Positions 1 through 8,471 of a DNA stretch of 64,000 bases are shown in pieces. The stretch covers positions 62,001 through 126,000 of the IMG/VR virus record IMGVR_UViG_3300036399_001951. The stretch is one strand, 5' to 3'. The notes beneath the pieces are model-generated. The model was not told the origin of the DNA, made no database searches, and was given only the letters and a program-made list of their open reading frames with translations. This DNA comes from a virus. The stretch's first letter is position 1. Every line of letters starts with the position of its first letter. The translations under genes were made by a program, and so were the position numbers.

Positions 1-296
1 TAATTAAAATAATCGAAGAAGTAAAAGGAGTTGACTCAGTTGCAGTTACAATTGTAGGGGAATTAAATGAGGCAGCTAAGTCTGCAAATCCGGGAGCTGC
101 TTTAATTGGATTAGATGATTATAATGATATTATAATTACAGACGGTCAGCTTCCAATAATTAGAGGAGGATTTAGTGACCGATTTGGAAACCAATATGCT
201 TCTGGAATAGGACCTGTTGATCCTACTGGTGTATTAAATCCGCTAGGAGCAGTTAATATTAGAATAACTGATATTGTACCAAGACAATTAAATTAA
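1..296 (+). CDS. C-terminal end of a baseplate-type virion protein (5' truncated)
   Basis: The reading frame is open from the window edge (first full codon at base 3) and stops at 294-296, giving about 97 C-terminal residues. The visible part begins IKIIEEVKGVDSVAV, then has GLDDYNDIIITDG, PIIRGGFSDRFGNQYASG and VNIRITDIVPRQLN. The GV-x-SV opening and the RGG-x-x-DR-x-G motif recall the C-terminal part of baseplate J / T4 gp6-like wedge proteins, from memory and without alignment. It lies upstream of terminase genes on the same strand, which fits a virion operon. The N-terminus is outside the window, so the call is provisional. Confidence 0.5.
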   Translation, partial: IKIIEEVKGVDSVAVTIVGELNEAAKSANPGAALIGLDDYNDIIITDGQLPIIRGGFSDRFGNQYASGIGPVDPTGVLNPLGAVNIRITDIVPRQLN

Positions 297-309
297 ATAA
301 ATTTGTACC

Positions 310-555
310 ATGTTAAAAGATAGCATATATAGAGAAACTTTAAGTAGAAAGGATAGAAGAATAAATTTAGGATACGATTATAAAGATAATATAATGAAAA
401 ATACTCTATCTTCTCAAATGTTTGGAATAAACGAAACATTAGATAGGTTCATTAAGTCGGCTAATGATTGTGTATATGAATGGATTGAAGCAGTTAAGAC
501 CATTAAAGCATATGCGAATCCGGCAGTAGATAAGAACGACAATAAAATCAATTAA
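310..555 (+). CDS. Small hypothetical protein upstream of terminase genes
   Basis: An 81-residue charged protein that I do not recognise. It is rich in Lys, Asn and Asp, with no membrane segment or cysteine pair. It starts 13 bp after the preceding stop and its TAA overlaps the next ATG by one base (TAATG), so it is probably translationally coupled to the small-terminase candidate. There is no Shine-Dalgarno sequence; the leader is AT-rich as elsewhere here. It could be a head-tail completion or packaging accessory, but only position suggests that. Confidence 0.6.
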   Translation: MLKDSIYRETLSRKDRRINLGYDYKDNIMKNTLSSQMFGINETLDRFIKSANDCVYEWIEAVKTIKAYANPAVDKNDNKIN

Positions 556-1277
556 TGGCAAACGGAAAAATAAGTAAGGATAACAGAAAAATCCTTAAAA
601 ACGAAATAGAAAATCTATTAAGTAGCATCAGTTCTGACAATGAGGATATGGTTCTAGATAATGAATTATCTAATGAGATTAGATCGGAAAGCCAATACGA
701 CTTTGATCAAATGAGCGATCAATTTACTCAAAAGGCAAGAGAAATAACAGATTCTCTTTTTAAGAATTTTGTAGATATTGGAATATTTGAAAAAAATGAC
801 TATGCTCGACATAAGAAAGAATTAGACACTATTAATATTTCAAATTTATTCTTTCAATTAAAAACTCTTAAAATATCCATAATGAAGATTATGGAAGAAA
901 TAGCAACTGGAAATGTTCAACCTAGATTATTGGAGGTGATGGGTCAATTGCAGGATAAGATGGCAAACATAACTAAAATGCAGGCTAACTACATTCTTTT
1001 CTTAGAGGATACTTATAAAAAATTAAACAATGATGCCCCTGCAAATCCAGATTCTGCCCGCGTAGAATCCAGCGATATTGAAGGAAAATACTTTATCTCG
1101 GTTGGAACTAAAAATGTAATACAAAATCTACCTGATTCAGATATTTCAGATGATGGAGATGCTAATTTAATAGATCCAAATAATAAATTAAATTTGCTTC
1201 GTAAATCAGATATAGTGATTAATGAAGAAGAGAATAAGTCAGGCGAAGATTTCATTGATATTACTGAAATAATTTAA
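555..1277 (+). CDS. Putative terminase small subunit (gp16-like)
   Basis: A 240-residue, mostly helical protein ending 3 bp before the large terminase gene. The central region around residues 105-155 (PRLLEVMGQLQDKMANITKM and the following helix) has the pattern of the T4 gp16 central helices (PRHMEVFATLMGQM). The N-terminus is polar and the last 80 residues are acidic and probably disordered. T4 gp16 is 164 residues, so this is longer. In T4 the small subunit forms rings that recognise DNA and regulate gp17. The assignment rests on this local similarity plus the position directly before gp17. Confidence 0.6.
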   Translation: MANGKISKDNRKILKNEIENLLSSISSDNEDMVLDNELSNEIRSESQYDFDQMSDQFTQKAREITDSLFKNFVDIGIFEKNDYARHKKELDTINISNLFFQLKTLKISIMKIMEEIATGNVQPRLLEVMGQLQDKMANITKMQANYILFLEDTYKKLNNDAPANPDSARVESSDIEGKYFISVGTKNVIQNLPDSDISDDGDANLIDPNNKLNLLRKSDIVINEEENKSGEDFIDITEII

Positions 1278-1280
1278 GAT

Positions 1281-3257
1281 ATGAAAGATATAATGTCCAA
1301 TAGTGGAGGATATTCCACAACTCGGGTATCTGCTATAGGCGGAGACTCTAAGGACAATAATTATATCTGGACAACTGAGAAGATAAATCAATTAATTGAT
1401 GACATCAATAGCGGGGTAAAGGACGTTCGAAAATTAGGAATGTCTCCATTTAAAGATAATGATATAAACTTAAGAAGAGAAAATTTACCATTTGAATATA
1501 CTCCAGAAGAAATCGAAGAGATGTCAAAGTGTAAATCTTCCTTAATCTATTTTGCGTTAAATTATTGCGTCATTCAAACCAACAACGGTAGAATGATAGT
1601 AAAGGACGCAGGAGGTCTTAGAGACTTTCAAAATCAGATTTTAAAAGCGTATAAAGATAACAATCTCAATATATTAATGGCAAGTCGTCAAACTGGTAAA
1701 ACAGTAACCTCTGCCATTTTTATTCTATGGTTTCTACTATTTCATCCCGATAAAACTGCTCTATGCGTAGCAGATAATTTTACAACCACTAAAGAATTAA
1801 TAGATAAATTTAAAATCAGTTTAGAAGGTCTTCCGTTCTTTATGAAGCCTGGGATTGATGTTGTTAATGCAAGTAATGTAAAATTCGATTCAAATAGTAG
1901 ATTAGTAGGACGAACAACAACTAAAAAATCAGGTATTGGTCTATCAGTTAACTTATTATATATAGATGAGTTTGCTCACATTAACGAAGCTAACTTAGAT
2001 GAATTTTATCGAGCAATTTTTCCAACAGTAACAGCTGACCCTAACGGTAGAATAATCATAACGTCTACCCCTAATGGTAAAAATAAATTCTGGGAAATAT
2101 GGACAGATGCAATAGGCAAAAAATCAAGCTTTTATCCTTTAAGAGTTGACTGGTGGCAGATTGCAGGTCGTGATGAAGAATGGAAAAAAAGGAAAATTGC
2201 AGATCTTGGATCAGAAGAAGATTTCAATCAGGAATATGGCCTACAGTTCTATTCTTCAGACAAATTACTTCTAAATTCAAAGGATCTAAGAAAATTAGAT
2301 ATTATTAAACAAGGATACGAGAATGTAAATTTAATATTACAGGAGGATCTATTTGATTACAATCAATATATTTTCTTCCATCGAAATTATCTAAATAGAA
2401 CAGTCTCAGATTTTAAACAGGATCTAACTAATTATGTATTTAGCATTGATACTGCAGATGGAATCGGAGGAGACTACTCGGTTCTTAATATCTATAAAGC
2501 AGTTCCTTTGCCAGTTAGGGAATTGAGTAAAAAGATAAACATTGTAAAAAATGAGGTCGATGCAGTTTCGCTAGTTCAAATTGGATATTTTAGATCTAAT
2601 CAAGTTGATATTAACGAATTTTCAGTAGTGTGCGAACATATTATATATGAAATATTCAATACTGATCAAACTAGAATTGTACTGGAATTAAATCACAAGG
2701 GGGACATCTTATTAAACCGATTTAAGGAAAATGATAAATATTGGCCCGGACAGATGGTACATACTAAGCATACTCAGGCAGCACTCTCATTTAAACCTGG
2801 TCTAAGATTAGGTCCAACTAACAAAATTAAATATTGTGAGAAGTTTAAATATCTAGTTGCAATTGACCGAATTATTCCAAATGATTGGATAACGGTTTCT
2901 GAGCTTGGATCTTTTGGAAAATCTAAAGGTGGTTTATATAGAGGACAAAACGGAACAGATGATATGGCAATGACGTCAGTTAACATGTCCTCAATATTTG
3001 AATCGAGTCAATTTTGGGAAATTGCCGTTGAAACCTTTGAGAGAGCACCATCTGAATATCTTAAAGAAGTAGAGGAAAAAATATTTAACGTTCATAGAAA
3101 TAATGGAAAGTCTTCTCTATATGATTATGATGAGATTAGAAGAATGAACACTGATACGTATACAGCAGCAAGTGGTAAAACTATTAAAAGAAACGTATTT
3201 GATATTGAGACCCAAGATCAGATAGAAAAAATAAAAAACAGATTCTTTAAATCTTAA
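1281..3257 (+). CDS. Terminase large subunit, T4 gp17-like packaging ATPase/nuclease
   Basis: A 658-residue DNA-packaging motor. The ATPase domain has Walker A SRQTGKT (about residue 135), Walker B LLYIDEFAHI (about 225-233) and coupling motif IIITSTPNGKNKFWEIW (about 258-274). T4 gp17 has SRQLGKT and ITTTPNGLNHF at the same places. The nuclease domain starts near residue 388 with FSIDTADGIGGDYS, which carries the first catalytic Asp of the RNase H-like fold. Length is close to T4 gp17 (610). An ATG four codons downstream (1293) is an alternative start. The protein pumps DNA into proheads and cuts concatemers. Confidence 0.96.
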   Translation: MKDIMSNSGGYSTTRVSAIGGDSKDNNYIWTTEKINQLIDDINSGVKDVRKLGMSPFKDNDINLRRENLPFEYTPEEIEEMSKCKSSLIYFALNYCVIQTNNGRMIVKDAGGLRDFQNQILKAYKDNNLNILMASRQTGKTVTSAIFILWFLLFHPDKTALCVADNFTTTKELIDKFKISLEGLPFFMKPGIDVVNASNVKFDSNSRLVGRTTTKKSGIGLSVNLLYIDEFAHINEANLDEFYRAIFPTVTADPNGRIIITSTPNGKNKFWEIWTDAIGKKSSFYPLRVDWWQIAGRDEEWKKRKIADLGSEEDFNQEYGLQFYSSDKLLLNSKDLRKLDIIKQGYENVNLILQEDLFDYNQYIFFHRNYLNRTVSDFKQDLTNYVFSIDTADGIGGDYSVLNIYKAVPLPVRELSKKINIVKNEVDAVSLVQIGYFRSNQVDINEFSVVCEHIIYEIFNTDQTRIVLELNHKGDILLNRFKENDKYWPGQMVHTKHTQAALSFKPGLRLGPTNKIKYCEKFKYLVAIDRIIPNDWITVSELGSFGKSKGGLYRGQNGTDDMAMTSVNMSSIFESSQFWEIAVETFERAPSEYLKEVEEKIFNVHRNNGKSSLYDYDEIRRMNTDTYTAASGKTIKRNVFDIETQDQIEKIKNRFFKS

Positions 3258-3300
3258 TTAGGATTGTGGTATAATTAATTTACGATTAATACTGTTCAAC

Positions 3301-3609
3301 ATGAGTAAATTACAATTTCACGGAAAGCTAACGGTAGAACAATTATTTGTTCAATATCGATGGCAAATTTATGATAACATTATAAAATCTATAGAAAATA
3401 ATTATAACGATTCTAAGATTGAAAAAATTGAAATTGTTGAAATTAGTACAGGTGATACTAAATATCCCATAATTTTATCTAGAGATAAATTCGTAGAATG
3501 GCTAAATCGGTGCATTGAATTCTTCGAAGAGTTAGAGGAGTATGAAAAGTGTCAAACTTGTATAAATATCATTCGTGATATAAATAAAAATAATGTAAAA
3601 GCTAACTAA
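3301..3609 (+). CDS. Hypothetical protein with C-terminal EYEKC motif
   Basis: A 102-residue protein between the terminase and sigma-factor genes. The family is not recognised. Its C-terminal helix reads CIEFFEELEEYEKCQTC. The same pattern (YFEEKEEYEKCSKL) ends the 108-residue protein at 54798-55124, so the two appear to share a small helical module. No membrane segment or enzyme motif is visible. It is preceded by 43 bp that may hold a weak promoter (TGGTATAATTAATTTA). Confidence 0.65.
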   Translation: MSKLQFHGKLTVEQLFVQYRWQIYDNIIKSIENNYNDSKIEKIEIVEISTGDTKYPIILSRDKFVEWLNRCIEFFEELEEYEKCQTCINIIRDINKNNVKAN

Positions 3610-3613
3610 AAAC

Positions 3614-4243
3614 ATGGGATTTGAAACAACTAACCAACAAGCAAATGAAAGAATTAATTACATTGCATCGAAATTTCAAGATTGTTCGATAACTGAAAGA
3701 CAAAAGAATGAGCTTGTCGAATTAATTTATCCAAAATTAAAGTATTTTGTGTGGACCTTTTGTAGAAATGATGATGATACAGTAGAGGCTCTTCAGTGGT
3801 CTTTAAAAAAAATATTTAAAAATATAGATAAATTTGATTTTAATAAGGCCAAGTTTACAACTTGGATTTATACAATTACTCGTAACGAGACCCTTTTTTA
3901 TCTCTACAAAAAGAATCAGCATCCTACTGTGAGCCTAGAATATATGGGCAGCGGTGGAGATATTTCAATTGAATATGACTCAGACGGAGTTCAGTCCGAA
4001 ATAGACCATCTGTATTCTGAGACAGTATCGGCAATAAATCAAATCGAAGACTCTACTCTTAGAAATATAGCAATTGATAAGATGATAAAGAATGAAAAGA
4101 TTAAGGAGATATCTGTAAAATACGATATAAACGAAAATACAGTTAAAACCAAGCTTAGGAAAATTAGAATTGACGTAAGGGATAACGTACTTTTAAAGAA
4201 TCCTGAATTTAAAGAAACACTAAACCATATATTTGACATATGA
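3614..4243 (+). CDS. Sigma-70/ECF-type RNA polymerase sigma factor
   Basis: A 209-residue sigma factor with only regions 2 and 4. Region 2 (about residues 25-100) includes the core-binding helix and KFTTWIYTITRNETLFYLYKK, the typical 2.3-2.4 signature. Region 4 (about 150-195) has a helix-turn-helix with IKEISVKYDINENTVKTKLR. The compact layout and position in a virion operon make it a candidate for the T4 gp55 role of late-promoter recognition. Late-type boxes resembling TATAAATA are abundant in this window. The pairing of this factor with that box is inference. Its stop overlaps the next start (ATGA). Confidence 0.85.
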   Translation: MGFETTNQQANERINYIASKFQDCSITERQKNELVELIYPKLKYFVWTFCRNDDDTVEALQWSLKKIFKNIDKFDFNKAKFTTWIYTITRNETLFYLYKKNQHPTVSLEYMGSGGDISIEYDSDGVQSEIDHLYSETVSAINQIEDSTLRNIAIDKMIKNEKIKEISVKYDINENTVKTKLRKIRIDVRDNVLLKNPEFKETLNHIFDI

Positions 4244-4704
4244 AAATTAAAGACTACATTTATCCTTCTCGAGTTTTAAATAGATATCGAGAATATTCTA
4301 AAATCAGAAAATATAGAAAGATCTATATCAAGATTGTAGATAATCTTGAAAGCACAGGTAAACTCCAAGAAATGGGAATTACTCGCCAAAATAAATTTCT
4401 TCTTTTAGGAATTAATTTAAACGAGCAGATTTTAACTTATGATGAACTTACAATTGAACCTGCAGAATTAAGATATGTGGGAGATAAGCTTAAAAAGTAT
4501 ACTGATTTTTTGCAAAAAGAAGGCATATTGGATTCAATTTTTGTAGATTATGAAAGAGTCAAAACTGAAGATTACTATGGATATATCATTCAAATAAAAT
4601 TTGAAGATAGAAAATATAACCAGAGAGATTATATCTATAGCGTATCATATCTTTTTGGAATTCCAACCTTAATAATAGGTTCTTTAGCTCTCATTTTTAT
4701 TTAA
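4240..4704 (+). CDS. Hypothetical protein with C-terminal membrane anchor
   Basis: A 154-residue basic protein coupled to the sigma gene by a 4-base ATGA overlap. The first 130 residues are soluble and charged. The last 20 (YLFGIPTLIIGSLALIFI) form one hydrophobic helix at the extreme C-terminus, the layout of a tail-anchored protein. No family is recognised. A role at the host inner membrane is possible but only topology suggests it. Confidence 0.65.
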   Translation: MKIKDYIYPSRVLNRYREYSKIRKYRKIYIKIVDNLESTGKLQEMGITRQNKFLLLGINLNEQILTYDELTIEPAELRYVGDKLKKYTDFLQKEGILDSIFVDYERVKTEDYYGYIIQIKFEDRKYNQRDYIYSVSYLFGIPTLIIGSLALIFI

Positions 4705-4722
4705 CTTCTTTTATTTTTTTAA

Positions 4723-4738
4723 AATAAATAATAAAAAG
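4723..4738 (+). promoter_or_regulatory. Late-type promoter
   Basis: AATAAATAATAAAAAG, 8 bp before the ATG at 4746. It matches the T4 late box TATAAATA except for the first base and is followed by an A-run, as at most late-type sites here. Confidence 0.6.
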
Positions 4739-4745
4739 AACTCAT

Positions 4746-5057
4746 ATGAACATCAAAGAATTTATTAATAAATGGGTATGGCAGATCTTAGCTGCCCTAT
4801 TTTTTCTATTATATTTAGGAAAAGGGTGCACCAGTAGCAAAGTATCTAAAATAGAAGACAAATCAGATAGATTAGAAGCAAAGATTGATTCCCTATCTAC
4901 TGTTGTTTCTAACTTAGATAAGAAAACTTCCTCTCAAAAGGAAATAAAAGACGCACTTGAATTGGTAATGCTAGACTACCTGATATATGAAGATGATTTA
5001 GATAAAGGAAAAACTAGTCTATCTAAAATAAAAGATAAAATAGAATCAAATGATTAA
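4746..5057 (+). CDS. Single-pass membrane protein with coiled coil
   Basis: A 103-residue protein with one N-terminal membrane helix (WVWQILAALFFLLYLG), then GKGCTSSK and a heptad-like coiled coil (about residues 38-65). The Cys after the helix is not in a convincing lipobox. This is the topology of inner-membrane spanins, but it is not specific. It overlaps the next gene by 8 bases. It is the first gene after a late-type promoter. Confidence 0.65.
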   Translation: MNIKEFINKWVWQILAALFFLLYLGKGCTSSKVSKIEDKSDRLEAKIDSLSTVVSNLDKKTSSQKEIKDALELVMLDYLIYEDDLDKGKTSLSKIKDKIESND

Positions 5058-5685
5058 TTGGTTAAAAAGAAATAAGAATCTAATAATTCAAAATTCATTT
5101 TTGCTTCCAATATTGTTGGTAGTAATTATGTCAATTAGCCATGTAGTTAGCTGGTATGATTTAGGTAATCCTATAAGCTGGGCAATCTATCTCTCTATTG
5201 CAATAGAAATTTTTGCATTAGCTTCAGTTTCAGCAGCAACTATAAAGATAAATCGCGCCTCAATTTGGTTTCTATTTGGCCTAGTGACTTGCATTCAAAT
5301 CATAGGAAACATCTTCTTTGAATACAAAGATATAAATGTAAACGGTCAAGATTTCCTATCCTGGGTTGAATTAATAAAGCCATTTTTTGAAGACTGGGAT
5401 AATACTGATCATCGAAGACTATTGGCAATAATTCAAGGAGGTACTCTTCCGATGATGTCGCTTACTGCCCTTCACTATTACATTAAATTTACCGATCAGA
5501 TTTTAGAATCAAATAGTAAGGATCCAGATGATACAGAAGAGGATTTAGCACAGGTAGATACACCTACAGATATAGAACCTGAAGATTATTCAAATGATGA
5601 AGATAAAATTGAAAAAAATATTCAACCCGAGCCTATATTTAAGGCCGGAAGAGTAAATCCTAAATTTGCTAGGCTTAAAAAATAA
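5050..5685 (+). CDS. Polytopic membrane protein
   Basis: A 211-residue protein with about four hydrophobic segments (residues 10-30, 38-60, 66-85 and 118-140) and an acidic, disordered C-terminal tail of about 60 residues that ends in a basic patch (RVNPKFARLKK). The family is not recognised. The overlap with the preceding coiled-coil membrane protein suggests they act together, perhaps in the host envelope or in lysis timing. Confidence 0.65.
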   Translation: MINWLKRNKNLIIQNSFLLPILLVVIMSISHVVSWYDLGNPISWAIYLSIAIEIFALASVSAATIKINRASIWFLFGLVTCIQIIGNIFFEYKDINVNGQDFLSWVELIKPFFEDWDNTDHRRLLAIIQGGTLPMMSLTALHYYIKFTDQILESNSKDPDDTEEDLAQVDTPTDIEPEDYSNDEDKIEKNIQPEPIFKAGRVNPKFARLKK

Positions 5686-5697
5686 TAAATAATACAG

Positions 5698-6228
5698 ATG
5701 CTACCCTTAATAAACAATATATGCGATTGCTGTGATAATAATCAATCAATCCTACAATTATTTGAAGATAAATGTCTCAAAATAGTAGAAGGGGCAAATA
5801 TTGTCGGGTCGTTCTGTATTAACGATTTTGCGTTTCCAGTAGATAGTCATTCTTGTATAAATTATAACCTAAGTTCAGGAGAAGAATATACTATGTTTGA
5901 CAATGGAATATTAACGACAGGATCTCCATCACTAGATTTAATATCTGGAAATCTATATGTTAGAGGAATAATGATTAAAATTGTCTATCCTACTAACGAT
6001 GATAATGGTGAAGAAATTTCTATCGTGGATAAGAATGTTGAATTATGGATCGAAGATGCCGAAACTTTAGAATATAAAAGATATTATTTATACAATCTAT
6101 TTACTATGTTTACGAATCCTAAATCAAATGATCCAAAGACTTTAATAAATAAAATAAAAGTAATTAATCCGAATGCTGATTATAAGATTAAATTAATTGG
6201 ATTAATTACTTATGGAAAAGCCCAATAA
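5698..6228 (+). CDS. Hypothetical virion-operon protein
   Basis: A 176-residue protein with an early CDCC cluster (residues 9-12, ICDCCDNN) and a mainly beta C-terminal half. I do not recognise the family. It is co-directional with 12-13 bp gaps to its neighbours and is probably part of the structural operon. The beta-rich part would suit a small tail or baseplate protein. Confidence 0.6.
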   Translation: MLPLINNICDCCDNNQSILQLFEDKCLKIVEGANIVGSFCINDFAFPVDSHSCINYNLSSGEEYTMFDNGILTTGSPSLDLISGNLYVRGIMIKIVYPTNDDNGEEISIVDKNVELWIEDAETLEYKRYYLYNLFTMFTNPKSNDPKTLINKIKVINPNADYKIKLIGLITYGKAQ

Positions 6229-6240
6229 ATTAATAGATAT

Positions 6241-6669
6241 ATGAACACTAATATCCCTACAGAAATTTTTGAAATACACCCAGCATCATCTGCCAGTCCA
6301 GAATTGTCATATGGTCCAGTTTGGATTAGCACTGATCGCAGAGAGCAGGATCCTAACAAAACTACCCTCAAGTACTCTCAAATAGGAGGACCTAAGGCAT
6401 CCGATAAGATCGGAAATGCACATGGACCTATTTTTAGAATAGAGGTATTAAGCGCAACTGCTTCCTATATCAAGGTTTGGGGATTAGACAATGACGATAT
6501 TAATGCTCCGGTATATCCAATTACTAGATTTACAGCAGCAGGAGCCAGTCCATATCTAGATATATGGCTTAAGAAATTTGAATTCACTAATTCCGCAGGT
6601 GATCCGGTTTCTCCTGGAACTTATAAAGTAATTGGTCATAGAAAAAGAAACTATCCTGCAGTATTCTAA
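6241..6669 (+). CDS. Hypothetical virion-operon protein
   Basis: A 142-residue, Pro/Ser/Thr-rich, probably beta-sandwich protein without recognised motif. The last base of its stop is the first base of the next ATG (TAATG), indicating coupled translation. No cysteine or membrane segment. Likely a small structural protein by context only. Confidence 0.6.
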   Translation: MNTNIPTEIFEIHPASSASPELSYGPVWISTDRREQDPNKTTLKYSQIGGPKASDKIGNAHGPIFRIEVLSATASYIKVWGLDNDDINAPVYPITRFTAAGASPYLDIWLKKFEFTNSAGDPVSPGTYKVIGHRKRNYPAVF

Positions 6670-7139
6670 TGAAGAGACTAAATGAACAGAGCAGCACTGT
6701 AACTGGGTTCCAAAGTAGGGACTACATGAGAGGCCTGCCGTTCTATGGTCAAAAGGGAGATTTTAATTTCGTTACCGGTCGAAGCCAATTTACCCCAGGA
6801 GTATCAATTAAGCAAGTTCCATTAAGCGATATGTCTAGGAGCGGTGATCCTGGAGTGAGCGAGTTTGATCGAAATGTAAATATCATAAGATACAATTATA
6901 AACCAGGAGACAGGGTCAGGGGAATTCTAGTGAATTCTCAAATTAAAAATAAAGGAGGAAAAATGGTAGTCGGTAGACTATTAGAAGTAAAGGTAGACCG
7001 TAGAAATAACACAATCAAAGCCTTTATAAAAGATCCTAAGACTCTACAAAAGAAAGAAATCTATATCGATACGATGGAGCGCTTATATGAATCTAATTCA
7101 TTTAAAGCAATGACGTTCGCTCAGTTTATTGGATCTTAA
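6669..7139 (+). CDS. Hypothetical virion-operon protein
   Basis: A 156-residue protein, probably beta-rich, with the segment YKPGDRVRGILVNSQI typical of small SH3/OB-like barrels. Its C-terminus (RLYESNSFKAMTFAQFIGS) looks like the N-terminal tag found on many proteins of this window, but at the other end. The family is unknown. Coupled to the previous gene by TAATG. Confidence 0.6.
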   Translation: MKRLNEQSSTVTGFQSRDYMRGLPFYGQKGDFNFVTGRSQFTPGVSIKQVPLSDMSRSGDPGVSEFDRNVNIIRYNYKPGDRVRGILVNSQIKNKGGKMVVGRLLEVKVDRRNNTIKAFIKDPKTLQKKEIYIDTMERLYESNSFKAMTFAQFIGS

Positions 7140-7181
7140 TCTAGCAAAATATATTAATTGCAAAACCTTTTTATTTTTTTT

Positions 7182-7198
7182 TATATAAAATAAAAAAG
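7182..7198 (+). promoter_or_regulatory. Weak late-type promoter
   Basis: TATATAAAATAAAAAAG, 8 bp before the ATG at 7207. It deviates from TATAAATA but has the same position and trailing A-run as better matches. Confidence 0.4.
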
Positions 7199-7206
7199 AT
7201 CATCCT

Positions 7207-8244
7207 ATGGAAATAAATGAAATTGACGAATCAGAAGCTCAACAATATTTAGATGAGATTGATAAAGCGAGTGGAGTAAACAATTATAAGGAAAAATTAC
7301 AAACGATTGAGCCCGTTTCTGAAGATAGTACTCAAGTTGAAACACCATTACCAAAGCAGACTTCTCTTGGAAAAGCAAGAGGATTTGAGGAAATTAGCTT
7401 AAGTGCAAGCGAAGAATCTCCTTGGAAAATATTAAATCTTGAAACTTTACCATCTAATGGAATGTTTTATCCAGCTAGGGTAGAGATATTGATTAGATCT
7501 GCTAAAACCAAAGAAATCAGACACTGGTCTACTATGGATGACTATGATCCGGTTGATATAGATGAAAAGATAAATTTTATCCTAAATTCGTGCACCCGAA
7601 TTAAAATCCCAGGAGATCCAGCTCAATTTACATATAACGATATTTTACTAATTGATAGATATCACATCCTATTTAGGATATATGAATTGACTTTTCCAAA
7701 TCAAGAAAATAAATTAATGGCAAATATTAAATGCCAAGATAATAAATGTGGATTTGTAAATAAGGTTCAAGTATTGAGTAGAAATTTAAAAGGATTTGAA
7801 TTACCTGGAGAATACTTTAAATGGTATAATGAAGATGAAAGATGTTTTGTTATACCTTCTGAAAAACTACAAGAGACTCTTAAATTCTATATGCCGACAA
7901 TCGGAGTAAATACCAAAATCAGACAGCGTAGAGAGTTTGAAATTAATTCTGGACAGGAGAAAGATCCTTCATTTTATGATATTGCTCCCTATTTAATTGT
8001 AAATTGGAAAGCAGCAAATACTCAAAACCTAGGAGAATTTAAAATTAGCATGGAAGGCTGGTCAAGCGCTAAATTTAGCGCAATCTATAGATTTGTAAAA
8101 GACATGAAGGATACGTCTACAAATAAAGTTCTATGTACATGTGAAAAATGTAAAGAAAGAACGGAGAGCTCGATTTTTTTGGGAGGAAGCTTCACTGTCA
8201 AAGATATTTTCATTATTTCAGCTAGATTTGATGAACTTATTTAA
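7207..8244 (+). CDS. Putative baseplate hub protein (T4 gp26-like)
   Basis: A 345-residue protein. After an acidic 70-residue N-terminus comes LETLPSNGMFYPARVEILIRS and then YNDILLIDRYHILFRIYELTF, a pattern recalling the T4 gp26 baseplate-hub family (LPSKG opening followed by a long helical region). CQDNKCGF near residue 175-182 and CTCEKCKE near 310-317 could form one zinc site. That insertion is longer than in T4 gp26 (208 residues). Assignment is from remembered family patterns. It overlaps the next ORF by 14 bases. Confidence 0.6.
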   Translation: MEINEIDESEAQQYLDEIDKASGVNNYKEKLQTIEPVSEDSTQVETPLPKQTSLGKARGFEEISLSASEESPWKILNLETLPSNGMFYPARVEILIRSAKTKEIRHWSTMDDYDPVDIDEKINFILNSCTRIKIPGDPAQFTYNDILLIDRYHILFRIYELTFPNQENKLMANIKCQDNKCGFVNKVQVLSRNLKGFELPGEYFKWYNEDERCFVIPSEKLQETLKFYMPTIGVNTKIRQRREFEINSGQEKDPSFYDIAPYLIVNWKAANTQNLGEFKISMEGWSSAKFSAIYRFVKDMKDTSTNKVLCTCEKCKERTESSIFLGGSFTVKDIFIISARFDELI

Positions 8245-8446
8245 GCTTAATAAAGACTTGGCGGTGAAGCTTAATCAATCCTTAGATACTCTTTATAATT
8301 TAGAATATATGGAATATTCTCTCTTAGTTAATATAATTAACGAGGAGACAGAGGAACAAAATAAAGAAATAGATATGCAGAATCAAATTAATTCACAGGG
8401 CGGCAGTTATCAGGTCGGACTGCCTTCTCATTTGAAACCTAAATAA
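8231..8446 (+). CDS. Small hypothetical baseplate-region protein
   Basis: 71 residues from the ATG at 8231, which overlaps the previous gene's end by 14 bases. A longer frame from a GTG at 8141 would overlap by over 100 bases and is less likely. The protein is helical and acidic in the middle (IINEETEEQN) with no recognised family. By position after a gp26-like gene it may be a baseplate-hub assembly partner. Confidence 0.6.
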   Translation: MNLFKLNKDLAVKLNQSLDTLYNLEYMEYSLLVNIINEETEEQNKEIDMQNQINSQGGSYQVGLPSHLKPK

Positions 8447-8457
8447 ATAATAAAAAG
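8441..8457 (+). promoter_or_regulatory. Late-type promoter
   Basis: AAATAAATAATAAAAAG, 15 bp before the ATG at 8472, overlapping the stop of the preceding gene. Confidence 0.6.
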
Positions 8458-8471
8458 AACTTTTAATTAAG